Source: UBA1447 sp964612185 (GTDB lineage Bacteria > Bacillota > Clostridia > Oscillospirales > Acutalibacteraceae). From it: DNA of 64,000 bases. Within the stretch, counting starts at the first letter, position 1, and each line of letters starts with the position of its first letter. The notes beneath the pieces were generated by a model that was given only the letters and a program-made list of their open reading frames with translations, was not told the origin of the DNA and ran no database searches. The stretch lies in contig CAZTCR010000010.1 of NCBI GenBank assembly GCA_964612185.1, positions 1 through 64,000 on the forward strand, in the 5' to 3' direction. A program made the translations under genes and the position numbers. Shown here piece after piece: positions 1 through 9,268 of this stretch.

Positions 1-66
1 CATTGTACCACTAAGGAGTTCGGGTTCTCAACTTTCATTTAACTTTACAGTACGGAATATATTTTT

Positions 67-72
67 CGGAGG
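67..72 (+). promoter_or_regulatory. Ribosome binding site of the first surface protein
   Basis: CGGAGG lies nine bases before the ATG at 82 and fixes that start. The half-palindrome ACTTTACAG just upstream (45-53) resembles one arm of the palindromes at 35143 and 62942. No convincing promoter is visible in the 81 bases available. Confidence 0.6.
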
Positions 73-81
73 TTAAAAACG

Positions 82-2553
82 ATGAAAAAGGCATTCAAAA
101 GGTCGTTATCCGTGCTATTGGCGCTTATATTGCTTTGCGGGATTGTGCCGCTTACGGGGTTGAAAGCTACGGCTTCCGCGCCTGTCATTGCCCCCGGTGA
201 CCTCATCACCTACGGTTCCTACCCGCAAACCAAGGTGACCAACGCGGGGCTGATTGCCCAACTGAACGCCCAAACGCTTCAGGCGGACAACACCGTCACC
301 TATTCCGGCAGCAAATACCTCAAACTAATGGATTGGTTCAAATTCGAGCCGATTGTGTGGCGTGTTTTATCCGGCGTTGATAATGAACTGTTTGTCATGG
401 CGGAAAAAATATTGGACTGCAAGCCGTATAATCAGGTTGATACCGGTGTCACCTGGGAAACCTGCACCCTGCGGTCATGGCTTAACGATGATTTCTACAA
501 CACGGCCTTTAGCTCAACAGAACGCTCAAAAATTAAAACAAGCACTGTTGTCAATGACGACAACCCGCGGAACGGTACAGACGGCGGCAACAATACAAAC
601 GATAAGTTGTTTTTACTCTCCTTCGCCGAGGCAACGAACCCCGCTTATGGTTTTAATTCATCGTATATGGCGTACGACACCGCTCGCTGCGCGCAGGGCT
701 CCGACTATGCGATAAGACAAGGACTTAATGTCTACGAGGAAAATAGCGACTGGTGGCTGCGCACGCCGGGCGATGACCAATATCACGCATGTACTGTCAT
801 CCTTGGCTTTGTCTTCGCCTACACCAGTGTCTCCTACTCCAGTGCTGGTGTTCGTCCAGCTTTTAAAATAAACCTGTCGTCGGTCATCTTCACATCAAAA
901 CTTGGTTCGAATTGTGCAGTTGATTATTTGAGCGGCTTCGTCTACGGTTTGGACCCCGGCATCACTTCGCTGGCGGACGATGTTGATGTAGCGGCGGGCT
1001 ATGAATTGGTCTATGTGCCCACGGCAAACGGTTTCGGCACGGGCACGGTAGTGAATGTGACACTCGACGGGGTAACGGTCGAAAGTTATACGGTTATTAT
1101 TTACGGTGATGTCAACGGCGACGCCAGCATTGACAGCCTGGATGCCGGTATGATGGTCGATGTTGAAAACTATCTCGTTCCCTGGGACACGGCGGAAGAT
1201 GCCGCGTTGTTCAAAGCCGGTGACCTCAACGGTGACGGCGGTATTGACAGCCTTGATGCCGGAATCGCGGTGGATGCCGAAAACTATATCATGGGCGTCA
1301 ACCAGCTCACGGGTATCGCTTCGGTTATCACGCCGATTGACGGCGCGGTCGTCATCAGCGGCAATTTGGAATACGGGCAGACGCTCAGAGCCGATACGGA
1401 AAACATCACGCCGGCCGGGGCCACATTGAAGTTCACCTGGAAGCAAGGCGCTGCGGTTGTCGGCACCGGCAGCACCTTCACCGTTGGGTTGAACGATATC
1501 GGCAAGCTGCTGACCGTAACGGTTGCCGGGAAATGGGCGTATGAAGGCAGCATCCGCAGCACCGCCGTGACGCTGTATAAAAGGGATGTTCACGCGCCCG
1601 AGCCGCCCGTATTGGCGGAAAAAACACCGGATTCCGTCACACTTGCCGCCGTTGCGGGGCAGGAATATAAAATGAACAACGGCGACTGGCAGGCTAGCCC
1701 TGTTTTTGCGGGGTTAACGCCGAATACCGAATACAGCTTTTATGCCCGCGTCATTGAAACCCCGACGGATTCCGCAAGCCCCGAAAGCCTCGCCTTAAAA
1801 GTGACGACTTACGGATTAACGGTAAGCGGCACCGTGGTAATAAGCGGCACGGCTAAATACGGGGAAGTTTTGACAGCGGACATTTCCGGGGTGAGTGCAC
1901 CGCCGGCCTTCATTGCGTGCCAATGGAAACGCGGTGAGGATGTTGTCGGGAGTGAAACGACCTACACCGTCACCGCCGCAGATATCGGGCAGCCTTTAAC
2001 CGTTACGGCCATCGGCACCGGCGGTTACGAAGGCAGCGTCACCAGCAATACGGTCATCCCCGGCAAAGCCGATGCCGCCGCGCCCGCTGCGCCAACACTT
2101 TTTTCCAAAACAGCAAGTTCCGTGACCCTTGTTGCCGCTGCTGGGCAGGAATATAAGGTGAATAACGGCGCTTGGCAGGCAAGCCCGATTTTCACAGGCT
2201 TGGTCCCGAACAAAGCATACAGTTTTTATGCCCGATTGGCTGAAACCACCACCGCGGCCGCAAGCACCGCAAGCGCGGCTTTAAGCGTAACAACGAATAT
2301 AGCAACGATATCCGGCATAGTCATCATTACGGGCAGCCCCGTAGTCGGCTCGACGCTGACCGCCGACCTTTCCGGGCTGATACCGGCCGGCGCGACGGTT
2401 TCATACCGGTGGAAGTCCGACGGCGCGCAAGTCGGAACAAGCAGCACCTACACAGTCGATGGCGCGGATGCCGGAACAACTTTAACCGTGACCGTAACCG
2501 GTACGGGGGATTATACGGGCAGCGTCACCAGCGCGGGGGTGCTGATACCGTAA
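82..2553 (+). CDS. Secreted multidomain protein: DUF6273-like domain, mid-protein dockerin, Ig/FN3-like repeats
   Basis: An 823-residue exported protein. A lysine/arginine start and hydrophobic core (residues 1-31) form a signal peptide ending near TASA. Residues about 36-265 resemble DUF6273 (early GSYPQT-type motif and WWLRTPG, as in fibro-slime-related surface proteins). Residues about 280-341 are a short module beginning YGLDPGIT and containing GTGTVV. It is followed at 342-405 by two EF-hand-like calcium loops (GDVNGDASIDSLDAG and GDLNGDGGIDSLDAG) typical of dockerins. The rest (about 415-823) alternates Ig-like and FN3-like repeats with recurring GQEYK and SFYAR motifs. The dockerin is internal rather than C-terminal, which is unusual. 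A role in surface or cellulosome-like attachment is inferred; no cohesin gene is present in the window. Substrate is unknown. Confidence 0.85.
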   Translation: MKKAFKRSLSVLLALILLCGIVPLTGLKATASAPVIAPGDLITYGSYPQTKVTNAGLIAQLNAQTLQADNTVTYSGSKYLKLMDWFKFEPIVWRVLSGVDNELFVMAEKILDCKPYNQVDTGVTWETCTLRSWLNDDFYNTAFSSTERSKIKTSTVVNDDNPRNGTDGGNNTNDKLFLLSFAEATNPAYGFNSSYMAYDTARCAQGSDYAIRQGLNVYEENSDWWLRTPGDDQYHACTVILGFVFAYTSVSYSSAGVRPAFKINLSSVIFTSKLGSNCAVDYLSGFVYGLDPGITSLADDVDVAAGYELVYVPTANGFGTGTVVNVTLDGVTVESYTVIIYGDVNGDASIDSLDAGMMVDVENYLVPWDTAEDAALFKAGDLNGDGGIDSLDAGIAVDAENYIMGVNQLTGIASVITPIDGAVVISGNLEYGQTLRADTENITPAGATLKFTWKQGAAVVGTGSTFTVGLNDIGKLLTVTVAGKWAYEGSIRSTAVTLYKRDVHAPEPPVLAEKTPDSVTLAAVAGQEYKMNNGDWQASPVFAGLTPNTEYSFYARVIETPTDSASPESLALKVTTYGLTVSGTVVISGTAKYGEVLTADISGVSAPPAFIACQWKRGEDVVGSETTYTVTAADIGQPLTVTAIGTGGYEGSVTSNTVIPGKADAAAPAAPTLFSKTASSVTLVAAAGQEYKVNNGAWQASPIFTGLVPNKAYSFYARLAETTTAAASTASAALSVTTNIATISGIVIITGSPVVGSTLTADLSGLIPAGATVSYRWKSDGAQVGTSSTYTVDGADAGTTLTVTVTGTGDYTGSVTSAGVLIP

Positions 2554-2612
2554 CACGGCCGGCAACCGGTTGAAAGCTGACCGCACCAACATAATTATCG
2601 GATCAATTATTT

Positions 2613-2652
2613 CGGGCTGCCTTTTGCGAACATGTGTCGCAAAGGCAGCCCG
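2613..2652. terminator. Strong hairpin between convergent genes
   Basis: CGGGCTGCCTTTTGCGA pairs with TCGCAAAGGCAGCCCG around a short loop, with one bulge. It sits between the stop of the surface protein (plus strand) and the stop of mutS2 (minus strand), the expected place for a bidirectional terminator. There is no long T-run, so it could also be only a transcript 3' stabiliser. Confidence 0.6.
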
Positions 2653-2663
2653 TATTCCTATGA

Positions 2664-2729
2664 ATGTAGGGGCGAACAGCGTTCGCCCGTGTGTTGTATC
2701 GCGGGATTTCGGGCGAACCCAGTTCGCCC
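2664..2729. repeat. Hairpin-type dispersed repeat (GTAGGGGCGAAC...GTTCGCCC)
   Basis: Contains GGGGCGAACAGCGTTCGCCC, then a second GGGCGAACCCAGTTCGCCC, each an inverted repeat around a short spacer. The GTAGGGGC start matches, in reverse, the GCCCCTAC sequences at about 5918 and 53179, suggesting a family of short intergenic palindromic repeats. Confidence 0.5.
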
Positions 2730-5129
2730 TTACCGCAACTCCACAATCGAAACCCCGTCCTCGCCCTCACCGAACACACCCAGCCGGTGCGATTTAACAT
2801 AGGGGCTGTCCTTCAAATACTGCTGGACGGCCCGCCGCAGCGCGCCGGTGCCCTTGCCGTGGACGATGGTGAATTCGGAAAGCCCCGTGCGCAGCGATGC
2901 GTCAATAAACCGGTCCAGCTCGATGAGGCATTCGTCAACCGTCATGCCCCGCAGGTCGAGCCTGGTGTTTGCCGCCATGGTCAGTCTGCTTTCCATCCCG
3001 GTGCGGCCGCGTGCGGATGGACTCGCATTGTTTGTCTTTTTGTCCTCCACCAGCCGAAGCCCGCTGAGTTTCACTCTGGTTTTAGCGGTGCCGGCCTGCA
3101 CTTCCACATTATTGCTTTTATCGGGCAGGCCGAGCACTTTGGCTTCTTTGCCGATTTCGGCAATAATCACCGTATCCCCGATTTTGAGCGGGCGGGGGAG
3201 CACATAGTCGCCGCCGATGTCCACATACCCGACCACCGGGTCGGACGCGGCGTCGATGGCTTCCACACCGCGTTTAACGGCCGCCCGCGCGCGGCGGGCA
3301 AGCTCCGCGGTGTCTTTGGTTTTATCTTTTTCTTTGCGGAGCTGTTCGAGCTCCATCAGCAGGGCATACGCTTCGCGCTTGGCCTGTTCGGTTATTTTAG
3401 CCGCCTGCGCTTTGGCGCGTTCCAGCTCCTTGTCGCGCAGGGTTTGAATTTCATCCTTGGAAGCTTTGGCTTCGCTTAAAGCGGATTGCGCCTGGGCGGA
3501 AAGGGACTGGGCGTATTCATGCTCTTTTTCCATCTGGCGGCGGCTGAACTCCAGTTTGTCCACCACATCCTCAAACCGCAAGCTTTCGTTGGACACCAGT
3601 TCGCGTGCCCGGTCCACCACATCCTTGGGCATCCCTAAGCGTTCGGATATCGCAAAGGCGTTTGACCGCCCGGGGATGCCGATTAACAACCGGTAGGTCG
3701 GGCGCAGGGTCGCCACATCAAATTCGCAGCAGCCGTTTTCCACCCGCGGGGTCTGCAGCGCGTACGCTTTCAGCTCCGCGTAGTGGGTGGTGGCGGCTAT
3801 TTTCGCGCCTTTGTAATGCAGGACTTCCAAAATGGACATCGCCAGCGCCGCGCCCTCCACGGGGTCGGTGCCGGCACCGAGTTCGTCAATCAACACAAGG
3901 CTGTGGTCGTCCGCTCTTTTGATGATATCAATAATATTTGTAATATGGCCGGAGAAGGTGGAAAGGGACTGCTCAATGCTCTGCTCATCGCCGATGTCCG
4001 CGAGCACTTCATTGAACACGGATAAACGGCTCCTGTCACCTGCCGGAATCAGCAAGCCGCACATGGCCATCAGCGTGAGCAATCCGATGGTTTTGATGGA
4101 AACGGTTTTGCCCCCCGTGTTCGGGCCGGTGATGACCAGGGTGTCAAAATCCTTCCCAAGCAGGATATCCACGGGCACCACCGTCTTCGGGTCAATGAGC
4201 GGATGGCGTGCCGCGCGGAGATAAATATCCCCCTCGTCATTGAGTTCCGGCACGGTCGCTTTGATGCTGTAAGCATAGTTTGCCTTGGCAAAAATGATGT
4301 TGAGTTCCACGGCGCATTCGTAACTTTCTTTAATGCTCACGGCAAAGCTGCCCGCCGTGGCGGAAAGCTCCGCGAGGATACGCTCCATTTCGTCGCGTTC
4401 TTTGCTTTTAAGCACCTTGATTTCGTTGTTGGCTTCCACCACGGGCATCGGTTCGATGAAAACCGTCGCGCCGCTGGCGGATGTGTCGTGCACCAGACCG
4501 GGGATTTCGTTGCGGTATTCGTTTTTAACGGGCACCACATAGCGGCCGTTGCGCATGGTGATGATGTTTTCCTGCAAATATTTGGAATAGGTCTGCGAAC
4601 GGGCGTATTTTTCGAGCTGCTCACGCACCTTGGCTTCCTGCACCTTGATTTTTCGGCGGATGTCATACAAGAGGGGGGACGCGCTGTCCGCCATTTCATC
4701 TTCGGATAGAATAGCGGAATTAATCGCGTCTTCCAAAAACTTGTTGGGTGCCAAGGCACTGAAAAAAACATCCAAAATGCTGGCCACGCCGCTGTTTGAA
4801 CTGCGCCACTGCGCGAGCCCGCGGATAATACGCAGGACGGACGCCACATCCAGCAACTCTTTCATATTCAGCACACTGCCGGCGTCCGCGCGGCTCAACG
4901 CGTTGTTCACATTTTTAAGTCCGCCGAAGGAGGGTCCACCAAAGCGGGCAAGGAGCATATGCGCGTCGTTTGTCTGGCTTATCAGGGCGCGGGCAAGGTG
5001 AATGTCGCTTTGCGGCTCCAAATGCAGCACTTCAAAACGGGCGTCGTCGCAGGCGGTAAACTCCGCCAAACGCTCGCGAATTTTATCGAGTTCAAGGGCT
5101 TTGTGGTGCCGGTTAATTTTGTCTGTCAT
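2730..5129 (-). CDS. mutS2: MutS2 family ATPase/endonuclease
   Basis: A 799-residue MutS2. Family members act on branched DNA and on collided ribosomes, where they split stalled ribosomes for quality control. Visible features are the MutS-type ATPase with Walker A GPNTGGKT near residue 335, a LIDELGAGTDP Walker B, a long charged coiled coil (about 520-640), and a C-terminal Smr domain with LDLRG and the HGKGTGALR nuclease motif (about 720-799). Length is normal (about 780-800). The start ATG overlaps the recO stop by 4 bases (ATGA), implying translational coupling. It is the last gene of the phoH-to-mutS2 run. Confidence 0.95.
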   Translation of the reverse strand: MTDKINRHHKALELDKIRERLAEFTACDDARFEVLHLEPQSDIHLARALISQTNDAHMLLARFGGPSFGGLKNVNNALSRADAGSVLNMKELLDVASVLRIIRGLAQWRSSNSGVASILDVFFSALAPNKFLEDAINSAILSEDEMADSASPLLYDIRRKIKVQEAKVREQLEKYARSQTYSKYLQENIITMRNGRYVVPVKNEYRNEIPGLVHDTSASGATVFIEPMPVVEANNEIKVLKSKERDEMERILAELSATAGSFAVSIKESYECAVELNIIFAKANYAYSIKATVPELNDEGDIYLRAARHPLIDPKTVVPVDILLGKDFDTLVITGPNTGGKTVSIKTIGLLTLMAMCGLLIPAGDRSRLSVFNEVLADIGDEQSIEQSLSTFSGHITNIIDIIKRADDHSLVLIDELGAGTDPVEGAALAMSILEVLHYKGAKIAATTHYAELKAYALQTPRVENGCCEFDVATLRPTYRLLIGIPGRSNAFAISERLGMPKDVVDRARELVSNESLRFEDVVDKLEFSRRQMEKEHEYAQSLSAQAQSALSEAKASKDEIQTLRDKELERAKAQAAKITEQAKREAYALLMELEQLRKEKDKTKDTAELARRARAAVKRGVEAIDAASDPVVGYVDIGGDYVLPRPLKIGDTVIIAEIGKEAKVLGLPDKSNNVEVQAGTAKTRVKLSGLRLVEDKKTNNASPSARGRTGMESRLTMAANTRLDLRGMTVDECLIELDRFIDASLRTGLSEFTIVHGKGTGALRRAVQQYLKDSPYVKSHRLGVFGEGEDGVSIVELR

Positions 5130-5881
5130 GGTGAAGACTCCTGTTTGTTTTGCGTTAAGGTGTTGTAAAAACTCAGCGTTTTGAACTTTCTGGTGACATG
5201 CGCCGCCAGGTATCCTTCGGTGATCAGCGAAAGCTGCTGTAAAGCGTCATCCGGCAGTGAAAAGGCGTATAACTTTACGGGGTCGGAATAGCAAATGTGC
5301 CGCATCGCCGTTATAACGCCCAAACCCGCGGAAACGCCGGCACCGCCGCAGCTTGAGCAAAAAAGGCGGCCGTTTTCTTTTTCAAAATACATCAGCGTAT
5401 CCTCGAATTTGCCGCAGTTTTCGCAGGCGGTCAGGTCCGGCATATAGCCCGCCAAACACAGCATCCGCAGTTCCGTCAGCGCTTTGAGTAGCAGCTGCGG
5501 GCGGGTGCTGTTCGCTAAAAAGTGCAGGGAGTTGAGCATCAGCTTTAAATAGTCTTCCGCCTCGTCCATTTCCGGCGCGAGTTCGCCCGCAAGTTCGCAA
5601 AAATATTGGGCGAGGGAAAGCCTTTCGATATCCGCCCGCAGTTTAAAAAATATCTCGATGCTTTGCGCTTCGTCTATGATGAAGTTCTCTTTGCTTTTAT
5701 AAATGGAAAACCGGGCGTAACTCAACAGTTGCGTGGCGCACTGCGAGCGACTTTTTATCCGCCGCGCGCCGTTGGCAAAGGCCCGTACAATACCATATTC
5801 TTTTGTCAGTATAGTGATAATACGGTCGTTTTCGCCCGTCGCGTTTTCTCTTATCACCAGACCATCCGTGTTCATTTGCAT
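5126..5881 (-). CDS. recO: DNA repair protein RecO
   Basis: A 251-residue recombination mediator that works with RecR and RecF to load RecA on gapped DNA. The N-terminal OB fold begins with TDGLVIRENATGENDRIITILT, and the central CENCGKF...FCSSCGGAG supplies the usual zinc-binding cysteines (residues about 150-180). The start at 5881 is set by GGAGGG six bases upstream. Gene order with era upstream and mutS2 downstream is a common Clostridia arrangement. A 212-bp repeat-rich gap separates it from era. Confidence 0.93.
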   Translation of the reverse strand: MQMNTDGLVIRENATGENDRIITILTKEYGIVRAFANGARRIKSRSQCATQLLSYARFSIYKSKENFIIDEAQSIEIFFKLRADIERLSLAQYFCELAGELAPEMDEAEDYLKLMLNSLHFLANSTRPQLLLKALTELRMLCLAGYMPDLTACENCGKFEDTLMYFEKENGRLFCSSCGGAGVSAGLGVITAMRHICYSDPVKLYAFSLPDDALQQLSLITEGYLAAHVTRKFKTLSFYNTLTQNKQESSP

Positions 5882-5889
5882 TTTGTTCC

Positions 5890-6090
5890 CTCCGGGGGTA
5901 ACAGCTTCGCCTAATGCGAGCCCCTACAATCGGGTGCGGGTGTCCCGCCCAAAATTATTCATTATTCATTTCACCGGTGTGCATCGGTTGCGGTGCGTCA
6001 AGGATGCCGCACCCTACAGATTTCGGGACGGAAAACCCGTCCCCTACAGGCGCTGACAACTGACCGCTAAACACTGGCCACTGGCCACTC
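5890..6090. repeat. Repeat-rich spacer between era and recO
   Basis: About 200 bases without a gene. It carries GCCCCTACAAT at about 5918-5928 and the repeat GGTGCGTCAAGGATGCCGCACCC at about 5992-6014, also seen near 11740 (inverted) and 53192. CCACTGGCCACTGGCCACT-type short direct repeats follow at about 6074-6090. This looks like an accumulated insertion of short intergenic repeats inside an otherwise compact operon. Confidence 0.55.
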
Positions 6091-6093
6091 GCT

Positions 6094-6981
6094 TCAGTCC
6101 AGCCCGAAATTATGTATCAGCCCTTCGCGGTTGCGCCAGTCCGCCTTGACCTTGACCCAGCAGTGCAGGTTCACCCGGCATTGGAAAAAGCTTTCCATAT
6201 CCTCCCGCGCACGGGTAGACACCCTTTTGAGCATTTCGCCGTTTTTGCCGATGATGATGCCCTTGTGGCTGTCTTTTTCGCAAAAGATGTTGGCATCAAT
6301 GTCCAGCAAATCCGTGCCTTCGCGCTCCTGCATTTTTTCAATGCTCACGGCGATGCCGTGCGGGATTTCTTTGTCCAGCAGGCGCAGCAGTTTTTCCCGG
6401 ATAATTTCCGCGGCGATAACGCGCTCCGGCTGGTCGGTAAGCGTGTCCTCCGGAAAGAAATGGTCGGAGGGCTGGGCGAGTTTGTTGAGCTCTTCCTCCA
6501 GCGCCGCCATGTTGTCGCCCTTGGTGGCGGAAATCGGCACAACGGCAGCAAAATCATACAGTGAAGAAAACCGGACAATCCGCTCAATGAGCGCGTCCCT
6601 GTGTTTCAGGGTGTCAATCTTGTTGATGGCCAGGATAACCGGCATCTTCTGGTTCTTGAATTTCTCCAGCAGTTCCAGTTCCGCACTGCGCAATTCTCCG
6701 TCGGGTTCAACAACAAACAGGCAGGCGTCCACGCCGGCAATGCTTTCGCCCACTGCTTTTACCATCTTTTCGCCGAGTTTTGTGCGGGCGCGGTGAAAGC
6801 CGGGGGTGTCCGTAAAAACAAGCTGGATGTCATTTTTAGTGAGCACACCCATGATTTTTGTGCGTGTGGTCTGCGGCTTTTCGGACACGATGGCGACCTT
6901 CTGCCCGAGCAGTTTATTGAGGATGGAGGACTTGCCCACATTCGGGCAGCCTACGATAGCGATAAACGCGGTTTTAGTCAT
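6094..6981 (-). CDS. era: GTPase Era, 16S rRNA-binding
   Basis: A 295-residue GTPase that assists 30S subunit maturation. G1 GCPNVGKSS (residues 10-18), G2 region TTRTKIMG, G3 DTPGF, G4 NKID and G5 SA are all present. The C-terminal KH domain contains IIGKNGEMLKRV, the GxxG RNA-binding loop. Length is standard (about 295-300). It lies between dgkA and recO in the conserved phoH-ybeY-dgkA-era-recO order. Confidence 0.97.
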   Translation of the reverse strand: MTKTAFIAIVGCPNVGKSSILNKLLGQKVAIVSEKPQTTRTKIMGVLTKNDIQLVFTDTPGFHRARTKLGEKMVKAVGESIAGVDACLFVVEPDGELRSAELELLEKFKNQKMPVILAINKIDTLKHRDALIERIVRFSSLYDFAAVVPISATKGDNMAALEEELNKLAQPSDHFFPEDTLTDQPERVIAAEIIREKLLRLLDKEIPHGIAVSIEKMQEREGTDLLDIDANIFCEKDSHKGIIIGKNGEMLKRVSTRAREDMESFFQCRVNLHCWVKVKADWRNREGLIHNFGLD

Positions 6982-7002
6982 AGTATCAATGTTCCTTCCC
7001 CG

Positions 7003-7024
7003 GTTTGAAAATCAGGTTTCAAAC
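7003..7024 (-). other. Intercistronic hairpin between dgkA-like gene and era
   Basis: GTTTGAAA and TTTCAAAC pair perfectly around a 6-base loop, spanning the dgkA-like stop and lying just before the era ribosome binding site. Similar GAAA/TTTC-type hairpins occur in the rnf operon (16854, 18247). Confidence 0.5.
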
Positions 7025-7551
7025 TATTCTCCTTTAATCACGGTGTCATTATTCTTGGGTAAAGGCGGCTTGCCGGTTACAAAGCGCCAAATGGCCAGCG
7101 GGCCGGCAAAAATATAAACCAGACTTGCAAGCAGGCTGACAACCAGCCCCGCGAGCATTCCGGGGTGACGCAGGTAGTAATCCGGCATCTTTTGAAAGGC
7201 TTCCGGCTGCCACAGCAGCACGGCGCCGATGAGCACCGAAAAAACCGCGCCGACGAGTACACCGGCCGCCGCGGTGTCTTTTGCGACTTTTGCCATCTTG
7301 TTGTACTTTTTTTCCAGCAGATTGATGGTGTTTTCAATCGCGGTGTTGATGAGTTCCGCCATCATCACCAAGGCGTTTGCGATAAACAGCAGGGCGAGCT
7401 CGTGGTTTTCAAGTGTGAAAAAGTCAAAAAACAGCAAAAAAGAGTACATGTATAAAGTGAACGCAAGATGAATCCTCATATTGCGCTCATGGTGCAGGCA
7501 ATATAAAAAGCCGCGGCCGGCGAAGACAAAACTTTTTGCCAAGGCTTTCAT
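7024..7551 (-). CDS. dgkA: Undecaprenol/diacylglycerol kinase (DgkA family) with extra C-terminal membrane region
   Basis: A 175-residue membrane kinase. The DgkA signature MAELINTAIENTINLLEKKYN lies at about 63-83, with three helices around it. Gram-positive members phosphorylate undecaprenol to feed cell-wall lipid carrier synthesis. Typical members have about 120-130 residues. Here about 50 more follow, with two extra hydrophobic segments (VLVGAVFSVLIGAVLLW and MLAGLVVSLLASLVYIFAGPLAIW), resembling a second membrane unit fused on. Neighbours ybeY (upstream) and era (downstream) fit the usual locus. Confidence 0.85.
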   Translation of the reverse strand: MKALAKSFVFAGRGFLYCLHHERNMRIHLAFTLYMYSFLLFFDFFTLENHELALLFIANALVMMAELINTAIENTINLLEKKYNKMAKVAKDTAAAGVLVGAVFSVLIGAVLLWQPEAFQKMPDYYLRHPGMLAGLVVSLLASLVYIFAGPLAIWRFVTGKPPLPKNNDTVIKGE

Positions 7552-7612
7552 AACAACAACCAGCCTTTCAATGATTGTCCGGAATACTTACCCGGGGTGA
7601 TAACCCGGGCAA

Positions 7613-8122
7613 TCATATCTCGTCTTCCATATAATAGCTGCCGTTCCTTTTGAGCCCGAGCTGCGTGAGCGCGGTTTCTTCCTTTTCGCGCATGCGCACA
7701 AGGTCCAAGCCGCCGCTTTCGTGGTCATAACCGAGCAGGTGGAGCATGGAGTGTACGGTCAGATAGCCGATTTCCCTTTGCAGGGTGTGGCCGTACCGTT
7801 CGGCTTGCTCAACGGCATGTTCAACCGAAATCACAATGTCCCCGAGCAGCTGCGCGCCCGTGTCGTTGTTGACATCGTAAACGCCCTCAATACCCAGCGG
7901 AAAGGACAGCACATCCGTGCTGGTGTCCTTTTGGCGGTATTTGAGGTTGAGCCGGCGGATTTCTTCATCGTTGACAAAACGCACGCTGATTTCGGCGGAG
8001 CCGTTGAAATTTTCGTTGACCAAAATAGCGGTGCAGCAGCGGCGCACGAGCATACGCACACCGGTCGGGATTTTTACTTCTTTTTGGTCGTTTGTAATGA
8101 CGACCTTGACTTTTTCTATCAT
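7613..8122 (-). CDS. ybeY: Endoribonuclease YbeY
   Basis: A 169-residue metalloprotein for 16S rRNA 3' maturation and ribosome quality control. The zinc motif VHSMLHLLGYDHE gives the three conserved histidines, and the substrate-side FVNDEEIRRLNLKYR segment is typical. The ATG overlaps the phoH stop by four bases, implying coupling. The family normally has about 150-170 residues. Confidence 0.95.
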   Translation of the reverse strand: MIEKVKVVITNDQKEVKIPTGVRMLVRRCCTAILVNENFNGSAEISVRFVNDEEIRRLNLKYRQKDTSTDVLSFPLGIEGVYDVNNDTGAQLLGDIVISVEHAVEQAERYGHTLQREIGYLTVHSMLHLLGYDHESGGLDLVRMREKEETALTQLGLKRNGSYYMEDEI

Positions 8123-9084
8123 TTTCTTTTCTTTGCCTCCTCGTTCTTCTCATACGCTTTGACGATATCCTGCACGAGTTTGTGCCGGACAACATCTTTT
8201 TCGCTCAGCTTCACCGTGGCGATGCTGTCGATGCCCTTTAATATTCTGACGGCCTCAATAAGCCCCGAGCGTTTGCCCTCCGGCAGGTCGATTTGTGTCA
8301 CATCGCCGGTGACAACCATCCTGGAATTAAAACCCAAACGGGTTAAAAACATTTTCATCTGTTCCGCGGTGGTGTTCTGGGCTTCATCTAAAATAATAAA
8401 GCTGTCGTCCAGCGTGCGCCCGCGCATATAGGCGAGCGGGGCGACTTCAATATTGCCGCGTTCCTGGTGCTTCAAAAAATTCTCCGCCCCGAGCATATCA
8501 AACAGCGCGTCATACAGAGGACGAAGGTACGGGTCCACCTTGTGCTGCAAATCGCCCGGCAGGAAGCCCAGCTTTTCGCCCGCTTCCACCGCGGGCCGGG
8601 TCAGAATAATACGGCTGACATCTTTGCCGCGCAGCGCCGTGACGGCCATGGCAACGGCGAGGTAGGTTTTGCCCGTGCCTGCGGGGCCGACGCCCAACAC
8701 GATGGTATTGGCCTTCATCGCCTCAACATACTTTTTTTGCCCAAGCGTTTTTGCCTTGACCGGCCGCCCGCGCGAGGTGATACACACACAGTCTGCCGTC
8801 ATTTCCGACAGTTTGTCCTCATTGTTTTCATTCACGAGGGAGAGTACATACCGCACATTCAGGTCGCTGAGCGTTTCCCCGCGGCTGATGAGCAGCAGCA
8901 GCCCGTTGATGGCGCGGATGCCCTTGGCAACATTTTCTTCCTCCCCGGTCACTTTCAGTTCGGAGCCGCGGCTGACAACGGCGATAGCAAACTCGTTTTC
9001 AATGAGTTTGATGTTTTCGTCAAAACTGCCGAAAAGGCTGACGGCTTCTTCTATTCTGTCAATATTGATAATTTGTTCGAACAT
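8119..9084 (-). CDS. phoH: PhoH family ATPase
   Basis: A 321-residue PhoH (PhoL type). The Walker A GPAGTGKTYLA lies near residue 135, the Walker B is IILDEAQN, and VTGDVTQIDLP is the diagnostic downstream motif. The N-terminal part (1-75) has a KH-like region. The start is supported by GGGAG six bases upstream. It is the first gene of the six-gene minus-strand run and is nearly always next to ybeY. The exact cellular role is unsettled; RNA metabolism is the usual proposal. Confidence 0.94.
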   Translation of the reverse strand: MFEQIINIDRIEEAVSLFGSFDENIKLIENEFAIAVVSRGSELKVTGEEENVAKGIRAINGLLLLISRGETLSDLNVRYVLSLVNENNEDKLSEMTADCVCITSRGRPVKAKTLGQKKYVEAMKANTIVLGVGPAGTGKTYLAVAMAVTALRGKDVSRIILTRPAVEAGEKLGFLPGDLQHKVDPYLRPLYDALFDMLGAENFLKHQERGNIEVAPLAYMRGRTLDDSFIILDEAQNTTAEQMKMFLTRLGFNSRMVVTGDVTQIDLPEGKRSGLIEAVRILKGIDSIATVKLSEKDVVRHKLVQDIVKAYEKNEEAKKRK

Positions 9085-9138
9085 ACTTCACTCCCGGTTA
9101 CTGGCAAAAACAATAGTTTTTTCAAAATATTTTGTTAG

Positions 9139-9167
9139 ATTATAACATATTCTGTGGGGGTTGTCAT
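9139..9167 (-). promoter_or_regulatory. Promoter of the phoH operon
   Basis: On the minus strand, ATGACA (9162-9167) and TATAAT (9139-9144) are separated by exactly 17 bases. The -10 is a perfect match and the -35 matches 5 of 6. The site is about 55 bases before the phoH start and reads into it. Confidence 0.75.
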
Positions 9168-9200
9168 CCATTTTTCTAAATAATTTTAACAAAAATAGTT

Positions 9201-9240
9201 AAAAAACGGATATTCACACAAAAAATGATGTGAATATCCG
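9201..9240 (-). terminator. Rho-independent terminator after the amidohydrolase
   Basis: CGGATATTCACA (9207-9218) pairs with TGTGAATATCCG (9229-9240), and on the minus strand the stem is followed by six T. It lies 28 bases past the amidohydrolase stop and isolates that pair of genes from the phoH operon. Confidence 0.85.
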
Positions 9241-9268
9241 CAAAACACTTTCAATTGACTTGCCCGGT

